Assembly (NCBI GenBank): GCA_037355855.1 | Contig: CM074767.1 | Location: forward strand, 1,550,001 to 1,614,000 | Direction: 5' to 3' | DNA length: 64,000 nt | From: Pseudo-nitzschia pungens | Lineage: Eukaryota; Bacillariophyta; Bacillariophyceae; Bacillariales; Bacillariaceae | In this document: positions 33,758 to 45,281 of the stretch, in pieces | Position numbering within the stretch: the first letter of the stretch is position 1 | How the letters are laid out: the number at the start of each line of letters is the position of its first letter | Position numbers and translations under genes: made by a program | The notes under the pieces: generated by a model | What the model was told of the DNA's origin: nothing | Databases searched by the model: none | The model's input: only the letters and a program-made list of their open reading frames with translations

Positions 33758-35212
33758 ATGATAGCTGAACGTCGGTTGAGAGAACTTTGCTGGGATGTGC
33801 TTCAAAACCAGTCGCCAAAGACGCTGGCTTATTTCAGGTTGACCAATGCGAAGATTCTAAAGGATCTCCAAGAGTTTGCCACTCCTCTTGCTTGTGATAA
33901 CAGTGGTGAACCAACATCATTGCTAAAGCAGGTCCTAGACCTTTTCAAGCACCTGAACCGACACATGGCTGAGCAAGAACAAACATGCCCCACGTGGGGC
34001 GACTTTTTCGAAGCAGCCTCTGAAGATTCTTCTCCTCAATCATTATCTCCTATTTGCAACGAAATATCTGTAGTCTTTGGAGGAAAGTATTCGAAGGATC
34101 CAGCAAGCATATCCGAACAACTGGTTTCACGACTTGTTAAACGATCGAAAACGGTATATACGGTATCCAGGAGCACCTGCGTAGCAAGTGATCTTCCCAC
34201 TAACGTTAAACACATGTCGAAAAAAAATCTTGACGTTCGTGGGGGTGAGTGCTCTACGAACTCACCTGCTCTGAATGGGACCGACGAATTCTACGATGTC
34301 ATGTCCATAGCTCGAGAAGAATGGCTACGAACACCGTTGCCAACGACGATAGTTTTCTATTTCACCCTAGGCCAGCACAAGGGGATAAACCCATTTGTCC
34401 GAAATTTGAATGCAGCAGTAAATTTTCATCGAGCCCTACAGAAATTTTCAGTTTCCTTGTCCGAAGTTGATGATCTCTCCCCTTCCTCTCCGAGAAATAA
34501 AGTCAATTGCGGTGCACAAAATCATCGAAATTGGAGAGTTGTCCTGACCGGAACCGATGCCACTCTGCCTAGTACTCATCCGCCTTCTCAGATGGTCATG
34601 TCAACTGCTAAGAATACAACAAAATCACTTGCAGTTCCAACGTACAAAATTGCGAACAACAATTACGTGTACGCAATGTCGAAACTAGGTCAATACTACC
34701 GGATTGCCAACTCAGTCGCTCGAGTTGTCCTCCAACAAAACGCCGATCTCGACAGCGAGGAACACGAGCGAAAGAAGTACAAAGAGATTATTCGCGAGAC
34801 AGAAGAGGTCTTCCAAAGGATAGAGAAGCACGTCACATGTGCCGGAGAAGACGGTACCTATCACGGGGACGAAACAAGCGAAACGTCAGACACTGCCGCA
34901 AACCATGGCGGAATTTCAATGGCTGAGCTCAATGAAATTTCGAGAACAATGTCATGCAGTATTGAAAAAGAACTCAGGGATCATTATCACATTGCCAAAC
35001 AAATTTCTATTTGCTATACCCCATTGCACGCGAAGCCATGGACGGATGATGCTATCAATAACATCCACTCCGAAACAGATACTCCAGCACAACAACTCCC
35101 ATCTTCGGCAACGTTGTCTTTGCAAAGGGCCTTGATTCTAGAACAAATCGTGACGCGGTTGAAAAATGCCATATCGATTGACAGCGCTGCATCTTCCCAC
35201 TTTCCGCGATAA
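33758..35212 (+). CDS. Hypothetical protein
   Basis: Long single open frame (484 residues from the first ATG at 33758). No recognised family. The N-terminal MIAERRLRELCWDVLQNQSPKT and the middle (EFYDVMSIAREEWLRTPLP, VVLTGTDATLPS, YAMSKLGQYYRIANSVARVVLQQN) look helical and folded, separated by Ser-rich linkers. A mixed-charge helix EEHERKKYKEIIRETEEVFQRIEKH may be a coiled coil. The open frame continues upstream of the ATG to a pyrimidine tract ending in CAG at 33706, so the true start may lie in an upstream exon. No signal peptide or membrane segment. Confidence 0.6.
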   Translation: MIAERRLRELCWDVLQNQSPKTLAYFRLTNAKILKDLQEFATPLACDNSGEPTSLLKQVLDLFKHLNRHMAEQEQTCPTWGDFFEAASEDSSPQSLSPICNEISVVFGGKYSKDPASISEQLVSRLVKRSKTVYTVSRSTCVASDLPTNVKHMSKKNLDVRGGECSTNSPALNGTDEFYDVMSIAREEWLRTPLPTTIVFYFTLGQHKGINPFVRNLNAAVNFHRALQKFSVSLSEVDDLSPSSPRNKVNCGAQNHRNWRVVLTGTDATLPSTHPPSQMVMSTAKNTTKSLAVPTYKIANNNYVYAMSKLGQYYRIANSVARVVLQQNADLDSEEHERKKYKEIIRETEEVFQRIEKHVTCAGEDGTYHGDETSETSDTAANHGGISMAELNEISRTMSCSIEKELRDHYHIAKQISICYTPLHAKPWTDDAINNIHSETDTPAQQLPSSATLSLQRALILEQIVTRLKNAISIDSAASSHFPR

Positions 35213-35883
35213 ATGGCATTTTTCTCTCTCTTTCAGTCCAACATCAAGTTTTGACAAATGCGGTCGACGGATAATCTTGATTCGAAGTTCACATATCTTT
35301 GACGAATCTACGAGCTTGCTTGTGTACATTCTTGATGCGATGCAATCAATTGAATGTTTTTCGTGTTTTCCACAACAACTACGTTGAGGGAAGATGGACC
35401 AATTGCTTTGCCATATCTCAAACTCAGGTTGAAACTGTGCTTGGTGGGAGCTCTGATACTTTTAAAGTCAATTTTTGAAGCTGTTGACCTTCAATATTTA
35501 CCATTTTCACTATCGATGAATACTAGTTCATGTCACCAATCTTAAATTCACGGGGCACACATACGGCACAGTGCCACCTGGATTCTCTGTCTCATCATTT
35601 TCAACAAGGAGAGTCACTGGTTTCTCTGAAGACAAAGTATTTCCACCCAGTTTATACAGGAAGGAAAGAGGGCTGCAAAATGCAATTTGAAAAAAGAAAA
35701 TGTTTCTAGGATTGCGTCATTATTATTCTCCAAATGTGCAAGAAGGGGACATATTGGACTTGTTATGGATAATCCAAAAGGACCATTCCATTAACTATCA
35801 GTGCACTTGCATCATTTACAACAATTGATGTTGCTCGTGCTTGAGAATATCTTCTTACTTCCTGGCGTAGAAATGCAGCTTTC
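35213..35883. other. Intergenic
   Basis: 3' flank of the previous gene. No further gene seen. Confidence 0.4.
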
Positions 35884-35903
35884 TGTTTGCTATAACTAAC
35901 TCA
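35884..35903. repeat. Target-site duplication, left copy
   Basis: TGTTTGCTATAACTAACTCA, identical to 36718-36737 and flanking the LINE fragment. Confidence 0.9.
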
Positions 35904-36717
35904 TAATAACAATATACGTATTTAAATAACTTTAATCACCAAAGGCGATACTAAATTACTCAGTCTGTAACCAGACTTCTTTAACGTCGCCTCCATCAGA
36001 GAGTCAGGACCCCAAGTGGTAGAACGACAAATTTTCAAACAAACCTTGAACATCAGACAGGGAAAGGAACAAAACAAGTCCCACAAAATAGGGACTTGAG
36101 AGAAAGTGAGATGGGAAGGAAGATAGTAGGAGAAGACCCAATATCAAAAGGGATGGGACATGATGAGAAGCAGGGAAAGAGGACAAAAACCAAGGTACAA
36201 AGTGGAATCAACCCAAAGATCCAGTAAGCCAGGCTCGTAGGAGAGCAGCCTCTCGTTGGTATGGCTGCACTGGGGGGGCAGGTGCTGCATACTGCTTCCT
36301 GGCAAGGTGGATGGTTGCAAGCCACTGCTGCTCCTTGGCAGTCAGGGTGTAACCTTGTAGGACTTGGAAAGGGTTTTGTAAAAGGGTGTGTGACTGGGGG
36401 AGTGCACCAGCTGCACCAATGGCCAATTCAGAGGAAATGGAAGCATAAAGAGATTGGTGTTGTTCAGCATCAAGGGTTCCCCCAGGACCATGGAGTCGTT
36501 CATTCTGGTAAGTCCAAAGATCCCAGGAGGTAAGAAAGAACTGATGGATGATAGCTGCAGCCCAATGTCTGGGGGAGCGCTTCTTGCTTCCAATGTGGGA
36601 ATAGTAGTCAGCCTGGATTTGATACCAGCGAGGAGACCACCTACCAAGAAGCCAGTTGTGCCGACCAATGGTCCTCTGTGCCCTGACAGCAGAAGCTATT
36701 GCAGGGGAGTAGGATGA
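35904..36717 (-). mobile_element. 5'-truncated LINE (non-LTR retrotransposon)
   Basis: An 814-bp insertion bounded by perfect 20-bp direct repeats, the usual mark of target-primed reverse transcription. On the minus strand it begins inside the ORF and ends with about 300 bp of 3' UTR. There is no poly-A tail; the 3' end reads ...ATTGTTATTA. The open frame encodes the C-terminal tail typical, to my memory, of diatom reverse-transcriptase polyproteins. No reverse transcriptase core remains, so the copy cannot move on its own. Perfect duplications and an undamaged frame indicate a young insertion. Confidence 0.85.
36208..36717 (-). pseudogene. LINE ORF C-terminal fragment
   Basis: About 169 codons open without ATG, from the truncation point to a stop near 36208. 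Recognisable stretches are RTIGRHNWLLGRWSPRWYQI, RSPRHWAAAIIHQF, SWDLWTYQNERLH and LTAKEQQWLATIHLARKQY. The W-rich G-R-W...R-H-W-A-A-A-I-I...W-D-L-W-x-x-R/Q-N pattern is the conserved tail found downstream of the reverse transcriptase in diatom LINE-like proteins (from memory). Dead by 5' truncation, not by internal stops. Confidence 0.75.
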
Positions 36718-36737
36718 TGTTTGCTATAACTAACTCA
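36718..36737. repeat. Target-site duplication, right copy
   Basis: Second copy of the 20-bp sequence at 35884-35903. Confidence 0.9.
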
Positions 36738-38312
36738 CTATTCTCCAAGTCCATAGTCATTTTAGGAGTGAGGGTAAGTTACTGGTACGGTAGGGATTTT
36801 GAAGGGATAAAAAGTTAAAGAGTGTCTAAAACTAAGGTTAACCTTACTGTACGGTAAAAAAAAAAGTGAAGTTGGCTATCAGAAGGACGCATGAAAAGTT
36901 AACGGTTGTCAAATCCTGTAAAGTTGAAGTGTGCGATCGATACCTGTTAAAAGTAAATTACTTCGTACTTCGTACTACGTAACTTACTTTCCGTTGCACG
37001 ATCCAGAAACCCTCTCAAGCGCGCGTATTATTTTGCATGTGTGTCGTGATTGTAATTGAATACTTCGTAATTACTTCGTACGAAGTACTTCGTAATAGCA
37101 CGTGTGACAGAGATATGAAGTAAGTTAATTAAAGCTTACAAGTACTGTGACTAGCCTTACTTTCTACAAGTAACCTTACTTCGTAAGAATTATGACCGAA
37201 ATACTTCTGTTCGACTATTCGAGACCTGCAAGGGGGCATGAATCTTTGGCATTCAATCGTTTTCTATCTTTTATTTCATCCCGCGGATTCAAAATTGAGT
37301 AGACTTGTTGGTAAATCTTACCGTAGAAGTAAATAATAAAGGAGGATTTGACGAACGAAGAAAATTTTTGGTCGCGACATTGGAGTCACATGCAATGGGT
37401 CACACAAAATTGTAAAGACATACTTCGGCAGGCGATAGAAGAAGTAATATAAATTTTGATACTCAAATCCTATTCATTCCCTTACGATAACCGTATCTGA
37501 GTTGCTGCCTAATTTACTATCTGCACTTTCATCAACGTCCATTCCAATCAACCAATAATGATAAAATCTTGTTATACCGGTACTCGTACAGAAAGAAGGT
37601 CACTATCAAAATTCAATGCCGTTTGTCATACCAATGTTGTGCTTGTACCGTAAGATTACTGAAGTTGTGTCACATTCCAAACTTCATCTGCTGCTCCGAG
37701 TAAGTCTTACCGGTACGATTTGCACATCGTGATAAAACAGAAAGAAAAATATTATGTACCGTAATGTTACCGTACAAACCGTATTTATGGATGAATCATT
37801 CGTACAAATTTTTACGTTTGTACAACGTAAGGTTACTTCTGCATATCTGCATGTCACAAGATATTCTTATTTCTGAAAAAGCAAACCGAAGAAATAAGAA
37901 TTGCACTGTATCAATACGGAAATTAAACTAAGAATTCGAAAATTTCATGTCGTCAATCCGAATCGTCCGAAAACGCAAAGTGAATAAGTTCTAATAGTTC
38001 CGAAAAGTTTTGCGTACTTTCAATAAAAGATATTCTAAGTTCCAGAATTTTTAGTCGATGGTGAAGTATTTTGGTGCTTCTTTCATATTTTTGAACAGAT
38101 TGTGGTGTCCCAAACATTCTCCAGAGAAGGATACATACTTAACATCTTGAATTGAGAAAGAGTGTTTTTTCTTTTCAGAACATATCTCGCTTTCTCTCCT
38201 GTGACCCATTGTATTTGTTACATTCTACTCAACTAAAAAAGAATTGCGAGTCTGTAGCGATAAGTATTACACAATGAGAAGACGAGAACAAAAAACTGGT
38301 AATTATAGTTTT
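36738..38312. other. Gene-poor stretch rich in palindromic words
   Basis: No supported gene. Dense in TACTTCGTA/TACGAAGTA and TACCGGTAC words, including the perfect 16-bp palindrome TACTTCGTACGAAGTA at 37072-37087. Confidence 0.5.
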
Positions 38313-38439
38313 TTCCCCAAGCGATTGTGAGACTTTTTTCAACTAAACAAATACTTTTATTTAATGCCATGATCAATTCCCCAAGCGATTGTGAGACTTT
38401 TTCAACTAAACAAATACTTTTATTTAATGCCATGATCAA
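38313..38439. repeat. Tandem duplication of about 63 bp
   Basis: Copy 1 is 38313-38376 and copy 2 is 38377-38439, identical except for one T in a homopolymer. A local replication-slippage duplication in non-coding DNA. Confidence 0.9.
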
Positions 38440-38983
38440 AAACAAAAGACACTATGAAAAATTGAACACAACTCTTCTCTCGTTGCTCCAGTTGCAGTAA
38501 ACAACCTACGTCATACCAAGTACGTGTTAGTTAGGGGATCATGAAACAAATAATTAATGGGAACAGAACAAGAATGGGTTGTACTTCGATTCCTCGAAGA
38601 TCCACAACGACTCCCCAAGAGGAGGGTGTCAACAAGCGTGTCAGAACGATCTATTTGCCCTCTTTTTCCGGTTCGCATCAGCTACCCGACTCGTTTCGGC
38701 AGAATGATTCGAACACAATTGAGTTCTGTATGAAATCTTGCTCGCATTACAGCACTGATGCTTACGGGAGCGTTGGAAGATTTCCAAATCCTAGAAACGC
38801 ATGTTCCTTAAAAATTTCCGTACTTTTTGCAAGCCGCAAAAATCACGCAGCAACCGAGGTTCACCAAACATTCCGTACTGCTCTTTCTCATAAAACAAAA
38901 TTGGTAACAATTTTCAACGGTAGATCCTCGTTGTGAAACTGAATACAAATTACTACCTCTTTTCACCGTCATTCTAATCCACC
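38440..38983. other. Promoter side of urea transporter gene
   Basis: About 540 bp upstream of the symporter gene. A 131-residue frame at 38541-38936 has no features and is not called. Confidence 0.4.
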
Positions 38984-41603
38984 ATGAGTGCTGTGGATCT
39001 TATCGATCTCGACAACAGGAATGACAATCTTCCACCCTTCGCCCAGTACGCAGGTCAAACAAGCTTCTTCCCTGAGGGCGAGGCTCCTCTCCCCAAGTGG
39101 GTCGGGTATACCGTCGTTATCGGATTCGGATTGCTTTTCAGCGTCATCACTACCCTGATTGTCTACATCAACAAGTTCTTCGGTGCAAAGGGGGAAATTA
39201 CCAGCGAACATTTCAAGTAAGTACAATTAATCGCATGATGGGAATTCCATTGCCTATCGGTCAAGTGTTCTTGCAGTGGAAGGTTTGCTATTTCAGTGAC
39301 ACTTTGACAAGTTGTCACGATTCCGTTGACACCTTAGGTCCAGTGCCAAGTCTTACACAATCGTTCTTCCATCATATTTCTCCTCTCAATATGGATACAT
39401 TCGACATTGTCATCATGAATCCCCCGCCCGCTTCATATTTTGTCTGACAACAGCACCGCCGGACGTATGATCAAGACCGGTTTGACTGCATCTGTCATCG
39501 TAAGCCAATGGACCTGGGCCGCCACTCTTCTTCAATCTTCCAACGTTGCCTGGCAGTATGGAGTCTCTGGACCTTTCTGGTATGCATCTGGTGCTACCAT
39601 TCAGGTGTTGCTATTCGGAGTTCTCGCCATCAATCTCAAGAAAGTCGCCCCGTCTGCACACACTGTTTGCGAAATTGTCAAGGCCAGATGGGGAAAGGCT
39701 GCTCATTTGACTTTCCTTTTCTTCTGCTTTGCCGCGAACATTATCGTGACTTCCATGCTCTTGCTTGGTGGTGCCGCCACCGTTGAAGCTTTGACTGGTG
39801 TTGATTACCGTCTTGCTTCGTTTTTGATTCCATGGGGTGTGATCTTGTACACTGCCTCTGGTGGACTCCAAGCCACATTCCTGGCGAGTTACATCCACAC
39901 TGTCATCATCTTCATTGTTTTGATCCTAATGGTTTTCATCGTGTACATCAAGGTTTACTCCTCCGACCAAATCTTCGACTACCTCGGCCAAACCATCAGC
40001 TATACCGAAGAGGAATGTCAGCAGATTTACTCCACTGATAACTCCGTCGAAACAACCTTCTACGATTCTAAGACATATGCTTGCGGTGCGGTCCCTGATA
40101 ACCGCGACGGATCCTACCTAACCATGATCTCCGGAGGTGGTCTCATGTTTGGTATTATCAACATTGTTGGTAACTTCGGTACAGTCTTCGTTGACCAATC
40201 TTACTGGCAATCCGCCATCGCCGCACGCCCCGAATCCGCAGCGAAGGGATACCTATTGGGAGGGTGAGTTCTTGTATTTGGCGTTTCAAGGCAGCGTTTT
40301 GATGCTGTATTCCTTCATGCAATACGGACTGAATTTACATGACGAATCTATCACGCACTCATGAAATCTTTTCTTTCTGTCCCAAAAATTCTGTTCAGTA
40401 TTTGTTGGTTTGCAATCCCTTTCTCCCTCGCCACGTCTCTCGGTTTGACTTCCACTGCCTTGATGCTTCCAATCACTGCGGGCGAAGCTGGTTCAGGTTT
40501 GGTACCACCCGCCGTTGCTACTCACTTGTTGGGAGACACTGGTTCCGCCCTCATTTTGATCATGTTGTTCATGGCCATTGTGTCAACCGGATCAGCTGAG
40601 TCGATCGCCGTCTCTTCCCTTGTTTCGTACGATATCTACCGCGAATACATGAATCCCGACGCCACGGGAGAACAAATCTTGTTTGTATCTCGTGTTGTGA
40701 TTGTCCTCTATGGTTTGTTCATGGGTGCCCTTGCCATTCTTCTCGATTTCATGGGTAAGTGAAGTGGTCTGTTCCACGTCCGTACAAATGCACAGCATGA
40801 AGCTTATGGTTTCTAACCCGTTCTCTGCTTCGCTCATAAATTCTACCATGTCAGGTCTCAATCTTGGATGGGTCTATCTCTTCATGGGAATCATGATCGG
40901 ATCCGCTGTTATTCCTCTGTGGAACTTGATGACCTGGGACAAGGCATCTGGAACCGGTGCCATCATTGCTGCGTGGTCGGGTTTGGTCTTGGCCGTTATT
41001 GGATGGATTGTTGGAGCCCAAATCCAGAGCAAATCCGTCTCAGTCGCCACCCTTGGAACAAACGAGGTCATGCTTTCTGGTAATCTCATCGCCATTTTGT
41101 CCTCGGGTTTGATCCATTACGTCTATTCCAAATTCATCGATCCTCAAGAGTTTGACTTCTCTACCTTGGATGAGAAGATCACTCTGGTCGAAGAAGACAA
41201 CCGTGGTTTGACTGAAGACGAACTCGACACGGTCATGCTCCGTCGTGCTGAGCGTTGGATCAAGCGCCGCGGATACGTCTTGACTCTTGTCCTGATTATC
41301 ATCTGGCCGATTCTCTCTGTTCCCGCGGGAGTTTTCAGCAAGAGCTACTTCTCCTTCTGGGTGTTGGTTGCTATTGGATGGGGATTCGGTGCTGCAATTA
41401 TTATCACCTTCTTGCCCTTGATCGAAAGTGCGGAAGAAATCAATACGGCCCTTTCCGGAATGTACTACATGATCATCTGCAAGGAAGCTCCAAAGGCCGC
41501 TGACCCTGGCCTCGAAGAACAAGAGGCCAAGGCAGTTGAAGAGGACTCCGATGGAGGCCCCGAGGCTCCTGTTGAAACCGAGAGCAAGGAAGTTAACGCT
41601 TAA
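38984..41603 (+). CDS. DUR3: Urea/Na+ (or H+) symporter, DUR3 type
   Basis: High-affinity urea importer of the sodium:solute symporter family at the plasma membrane. The four exons are 38984-39216, 39454-40263, 40399-40754 and 40855-41603, with GTAAGT/GTGAGT donors and CAG acceptors. They give 715 residues, as expected for DUR3. The joints read [20 protein letters not shown] and DFMG-LNLGW. Family signatures are [70 protein letters not shown] and [13 protein letters not shown]. About 15 membrane helices are visible. The C-terminus is acidic and cytosolic. The gene probably supports growth on urea and responds to nitrogen supply, but no regulatory site was identified. Confidence 0.95.
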
Positions 41604-44600
41604 AGCTTGAGCGTTTTTTCTCGAATTTCCAAGATGAAGTCCTGAACTCAATGATCCATCAGTCATTTGTCGGCGGGTGTGGATCGTTTTTCAGGGTTGA
41701 TCCATCCCTTGATCTCGGTCGATTCAATTTGTGTTACATGATTAGATAGTTCAGTGTTTGGTATATCGTGGCTTACAACTTCTTGGGGGTGCCCACCGCG
41801 ATTGGAATGATATGTGGTTGACGTGACGAGCCTCGCCTCGCCCGTTAGAATTAGTGAGCTCTACCGAAATGCCTTGCCTTGTTCGAAAACAAAAAAAATA
41901 TTAAGAATGATTGTTACGGTACGATGCACAGTCTATAGCTTGAATGTATGCCTTTTGACGTGATCTTTCGTGATCCAAGCCTTTAGTTGTGAGGTAGAAA
42001 TTCAAGACGATCGGTGTGAGTAGGTTGATCGCATGTTCTGACTCTTAACGCTCAAGGTGCTCCTCTGGTGGACAACGAAGTGGTTGTCACTTGCTCTGCA
42101 CGACACGCGAGTGGAAGTCGTTCAAACAATACACTGTATTCATTGCCTTACCTCCTTCCTCGTATGTCTCCACGAGAAGATTGTAGTCGTTGTGTCGTTG
42201 ACGGCAATTGCTTGGGAGTGTATGAAAAAATAATAATAACGTTCGCAGCAAAACAAGTGCATGCATGCCCTGCAATTGCAATGCCAAACCATGTGATCTC
42301 GATTATGTTCAGTTTCTTCCTACCTTCTTCCAAATTCGCACAGGATGAAGTAAGCTTACTGCAGTTGGAACAACCATGATTGGCGATCGGCGCAGAACAC
42401 GGTCTCCATGTTCTCGTTCGTCCGTTCGTAGCCGTAGTTTCGGAGTATCCTTGGTGTCGCTCCGAAACGAAACCACCCACTGCACCTCACCGTGCAACAA
42501 ATGTATGCAGCAAGGAACGTGCACTACTTTAGAGATCCCAACGGAACAATGTTCGAAAGAACAATTCCCTACAGTAGTGATGGGGCAACGAGCGACCGAG
42601 TTTCCTATGGGCTCAATGCCACTAAGCACCCTGCCCGTAGTCCGTTCCGCCGGCAGGGAATCATTGAACCATTTGCTTCAGACTGAAACTACGTACCCGT
42701 CGATCGAATGACAGGATACCCCATCCGTTACCGACTGTTGACAACATCCTACCCCATTCTTCATCACATTCTTCCGAGGAGGTTTGTCAAAAGTGGTTTC
42801 ATCGGTTGCTCATACCTGCAGTAAATGCTGTGATACGACATACGAAGTGATAACAATGTCCCTCATGTCGATTCCTACATGATTTACTGTGCATTGGGGT
42901 GACCGGCTGGTGAACTGATGGGCGCACTACTATCCGGTGGAAAGATAGTTCATTTCTTTTCAAAATCTACCGGAGCTTTTTGTTCAACCCACATCGTAGA
43001 ACACTACTAGACACCGGAATTGACGTCGGTTCTTCTTAGATTTCGAGGTTTCTTCCATGGAACATTTCACTTCCATCCAAGACCAGATGTTCGATCATTT
43101 GTTTTGAGCGAGCTATTGACTTCTGAAAAGGAAGGGATTTTTGTTTTAACGATAAAATTAGAATGGCCTTCTCAACAAAACGAGTTTCTACTGGAATGCA
43201 TAAGTATATTGCATCGGATGGCGCTTGAAAGGTCCCCAAATGCCAAGACAATTTCAGGCATTAATGGTATGATTGCCAGAGGAGACTGTGATTTTAAGAA
43301 TACCACGTATCAGAGTGGTTCGTGGTTATCGGGCAGATCACGAAGAACGGAACAAGAACCGGCAACCTTACTGGTAATTAAGTTACCGCGTACTCGTACA
43401 CAAGTAAGCCTTACCTTACTGCTGTTAGTTTTACTTCCATGCAATAGGCATGGTGTAACCTAGTATGACTCGCGGTGCCATAAGCTGCTAACTGTAATTA
43501 CCTTACGATCCGTTTGTCTGGTAATTACGGCTGTGTTCGCTTTTTCTTTCTCATTCTGGGATTTCTACGACACTCTACGGTAACCTTAGGAGACGAAGAA
43601 TCTCTCTCAAAATCAATCTTAATTTTGACAAAATCAATCAAGATTGATTCATCTTGATTCATTCATATTCTGTTAAAAAAGTAAGATTGCATCAATCAAT
43701 ACCGGTACAATTCCGAGTAATTAGTTACGGTACCGAAAATGCTGATTGCCTAGTTCTGCGTCATACCGTACGTACCGTAAGATCTTACTTCGTATTACGA
43801 AGTACTGTACTTCGTATTATGTACCAGTAACCTTACTCGTACTCGCCGTCCAAAGTTCTCGTTCTAAAACTGCCGTACGGAATGACGTGATGTACGTACG
43901 GAAAGTTACGTGCGTCAGCGAGCATATCTGAAGTACTGAAGTACTCAGTACCATCTTCTACCTTACTGTACCGGTAGTCACTAGCAAGCTAGCGTTCTGT
44001 TGCTCCTGCAGTATTTCCCTTCTCCATACTGGGTGGCCAGTAGCACCACCACTTCCCACGGAAGGACGAATCTTCTCCTGCTGTCTCTGTTGTCCAACCT
44101 CCCTACTGCTGAGCTTGAGGAGTTTGCATTGGGCTTTTTCCAGTTCTTGGACTAGCATCATGATAAGAAGGAGAATATCTGAGGAATTCATGCTGGTCAA
44201 TTTGAAGGCTGATACCAACAATTGTTGATGTCTACTAAGCTCTCTGCTGTCGCTATTTTTTCTGCCTTGCAAAAAATAGAGGAGTATTCTGAATAGTCTC
44301 AAAAAGGCCTCCAACTCATGCTTTACACTATGGCAACAAAAGACCACCATGCTATAAAACAAGGTTGTTGTAGTTATGTCTTTAGTATGGATCATTTTCT
44401 GAATTTTGATAAAAAATGAAAATAATTTTGCGAACTTTCTTCTCTGCATCACAATGGTTGACACACACCAGCATGTAGTATGGATTACTTTACTCACAAA
44501 TAACAGAAAAGATTGGAACAGCAATGATCACTCGCTACTAGCAGTAGTAATACTAGGAATCATTCTTGAAAACAATGAGTGCAGTTGGGAAGTGTAGTAC

Positions 44601-45281
44601 GGTAGTAATACTACCATCGGGGAATCTTGGATGGATTCATTCTGAATGAACTCGGGGTTCTGTCGGTTGAAAATCACCACATGGTGTTCTGGTCACAACT
44701 CATCCGAAATTTTACATGTGGGTACAAGTAACAGAACGATTTTTTTTCCGAACTTCATCATAAGGCTTACCTGTACATTCCACGATTCAAACTTTATCGT
44801 CGATTGTTCCCCTTTTAGATCTGAGATTACTGATGATTCATTCAATTACCGTACGGTGATCGTCTTCATCCGGAAAAAAGGATGATTCGCAAGTACTACA
44901 AGTACCAGTATCAGGATCAGCACATACGTTCGTTTTAGTGGAACACATTTCCCCAAGACTCGGATATGCTTCATTCAAGTCCAGCTATAATGAATGGTTC
45001 GTAAGAGTAATAAGGCTCTTAATGGTGATGGAACGGATAGATAATGGATACAGTGGACGGAGAAAATGATAAATCATGGTGCAGTTCCCACTTTGTTCTT
45101 CCCATTCATCTCGAAGTAGACTAAAAAAAACACCAATTTTTCCGACAAACTCAACAAAACAAACTGACCAGAACTGAAGCGAATAGAGCCAAATCCAAAA
45201 GAACCTTTATCCGATCATTTTAGATCATATTACACTATTGCATATCTTCGTCCTTCTCCCGAAGACCCAGCAGAACGAATC
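41604..45281. other. Long gene-poor stretch
   Basis: About 3.7 kb without a confident gene. Short frames at 42068-42711 and 43020-43463 show no domain. 43370-43980 is one of the densest areas of GTAAGGTTAC/TACGAAGTA words. One possible ORF at 43958-44524 is listed separately. Confidence 0.4.
43958..44524 (-). CDS. Doubtful helical ORF, possibly TE-derived
   Basis: Frame of 188 residues. The part HELEAFLRLFRILLYFLQGR to VQELEKAQCKLLKLSSREVG looks like a genuine amphipathic helix pair, while the N-terminal part looks like noise. No family recognised. It may be a fragment of a gene or mobile element, or chance. Confidence 0.2.
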   Translation of the reverse strand: MLFQSFLLFVSKVIHTTCWCVSTIVMQRRKFAKLFSFFIKIQKMIHTKDITTTTLFYSMVVFCCHSVKHELEAFLRLFRILLYFLQGRKNSDSRELSRHQQLLVSAFKLTSMNSSDILLLIMMLVQELEKAQCKLLKLSSREVGQQRQQEKIRPSVGSGGATGHPVWRREILQEQQNASLLVTTGTVR

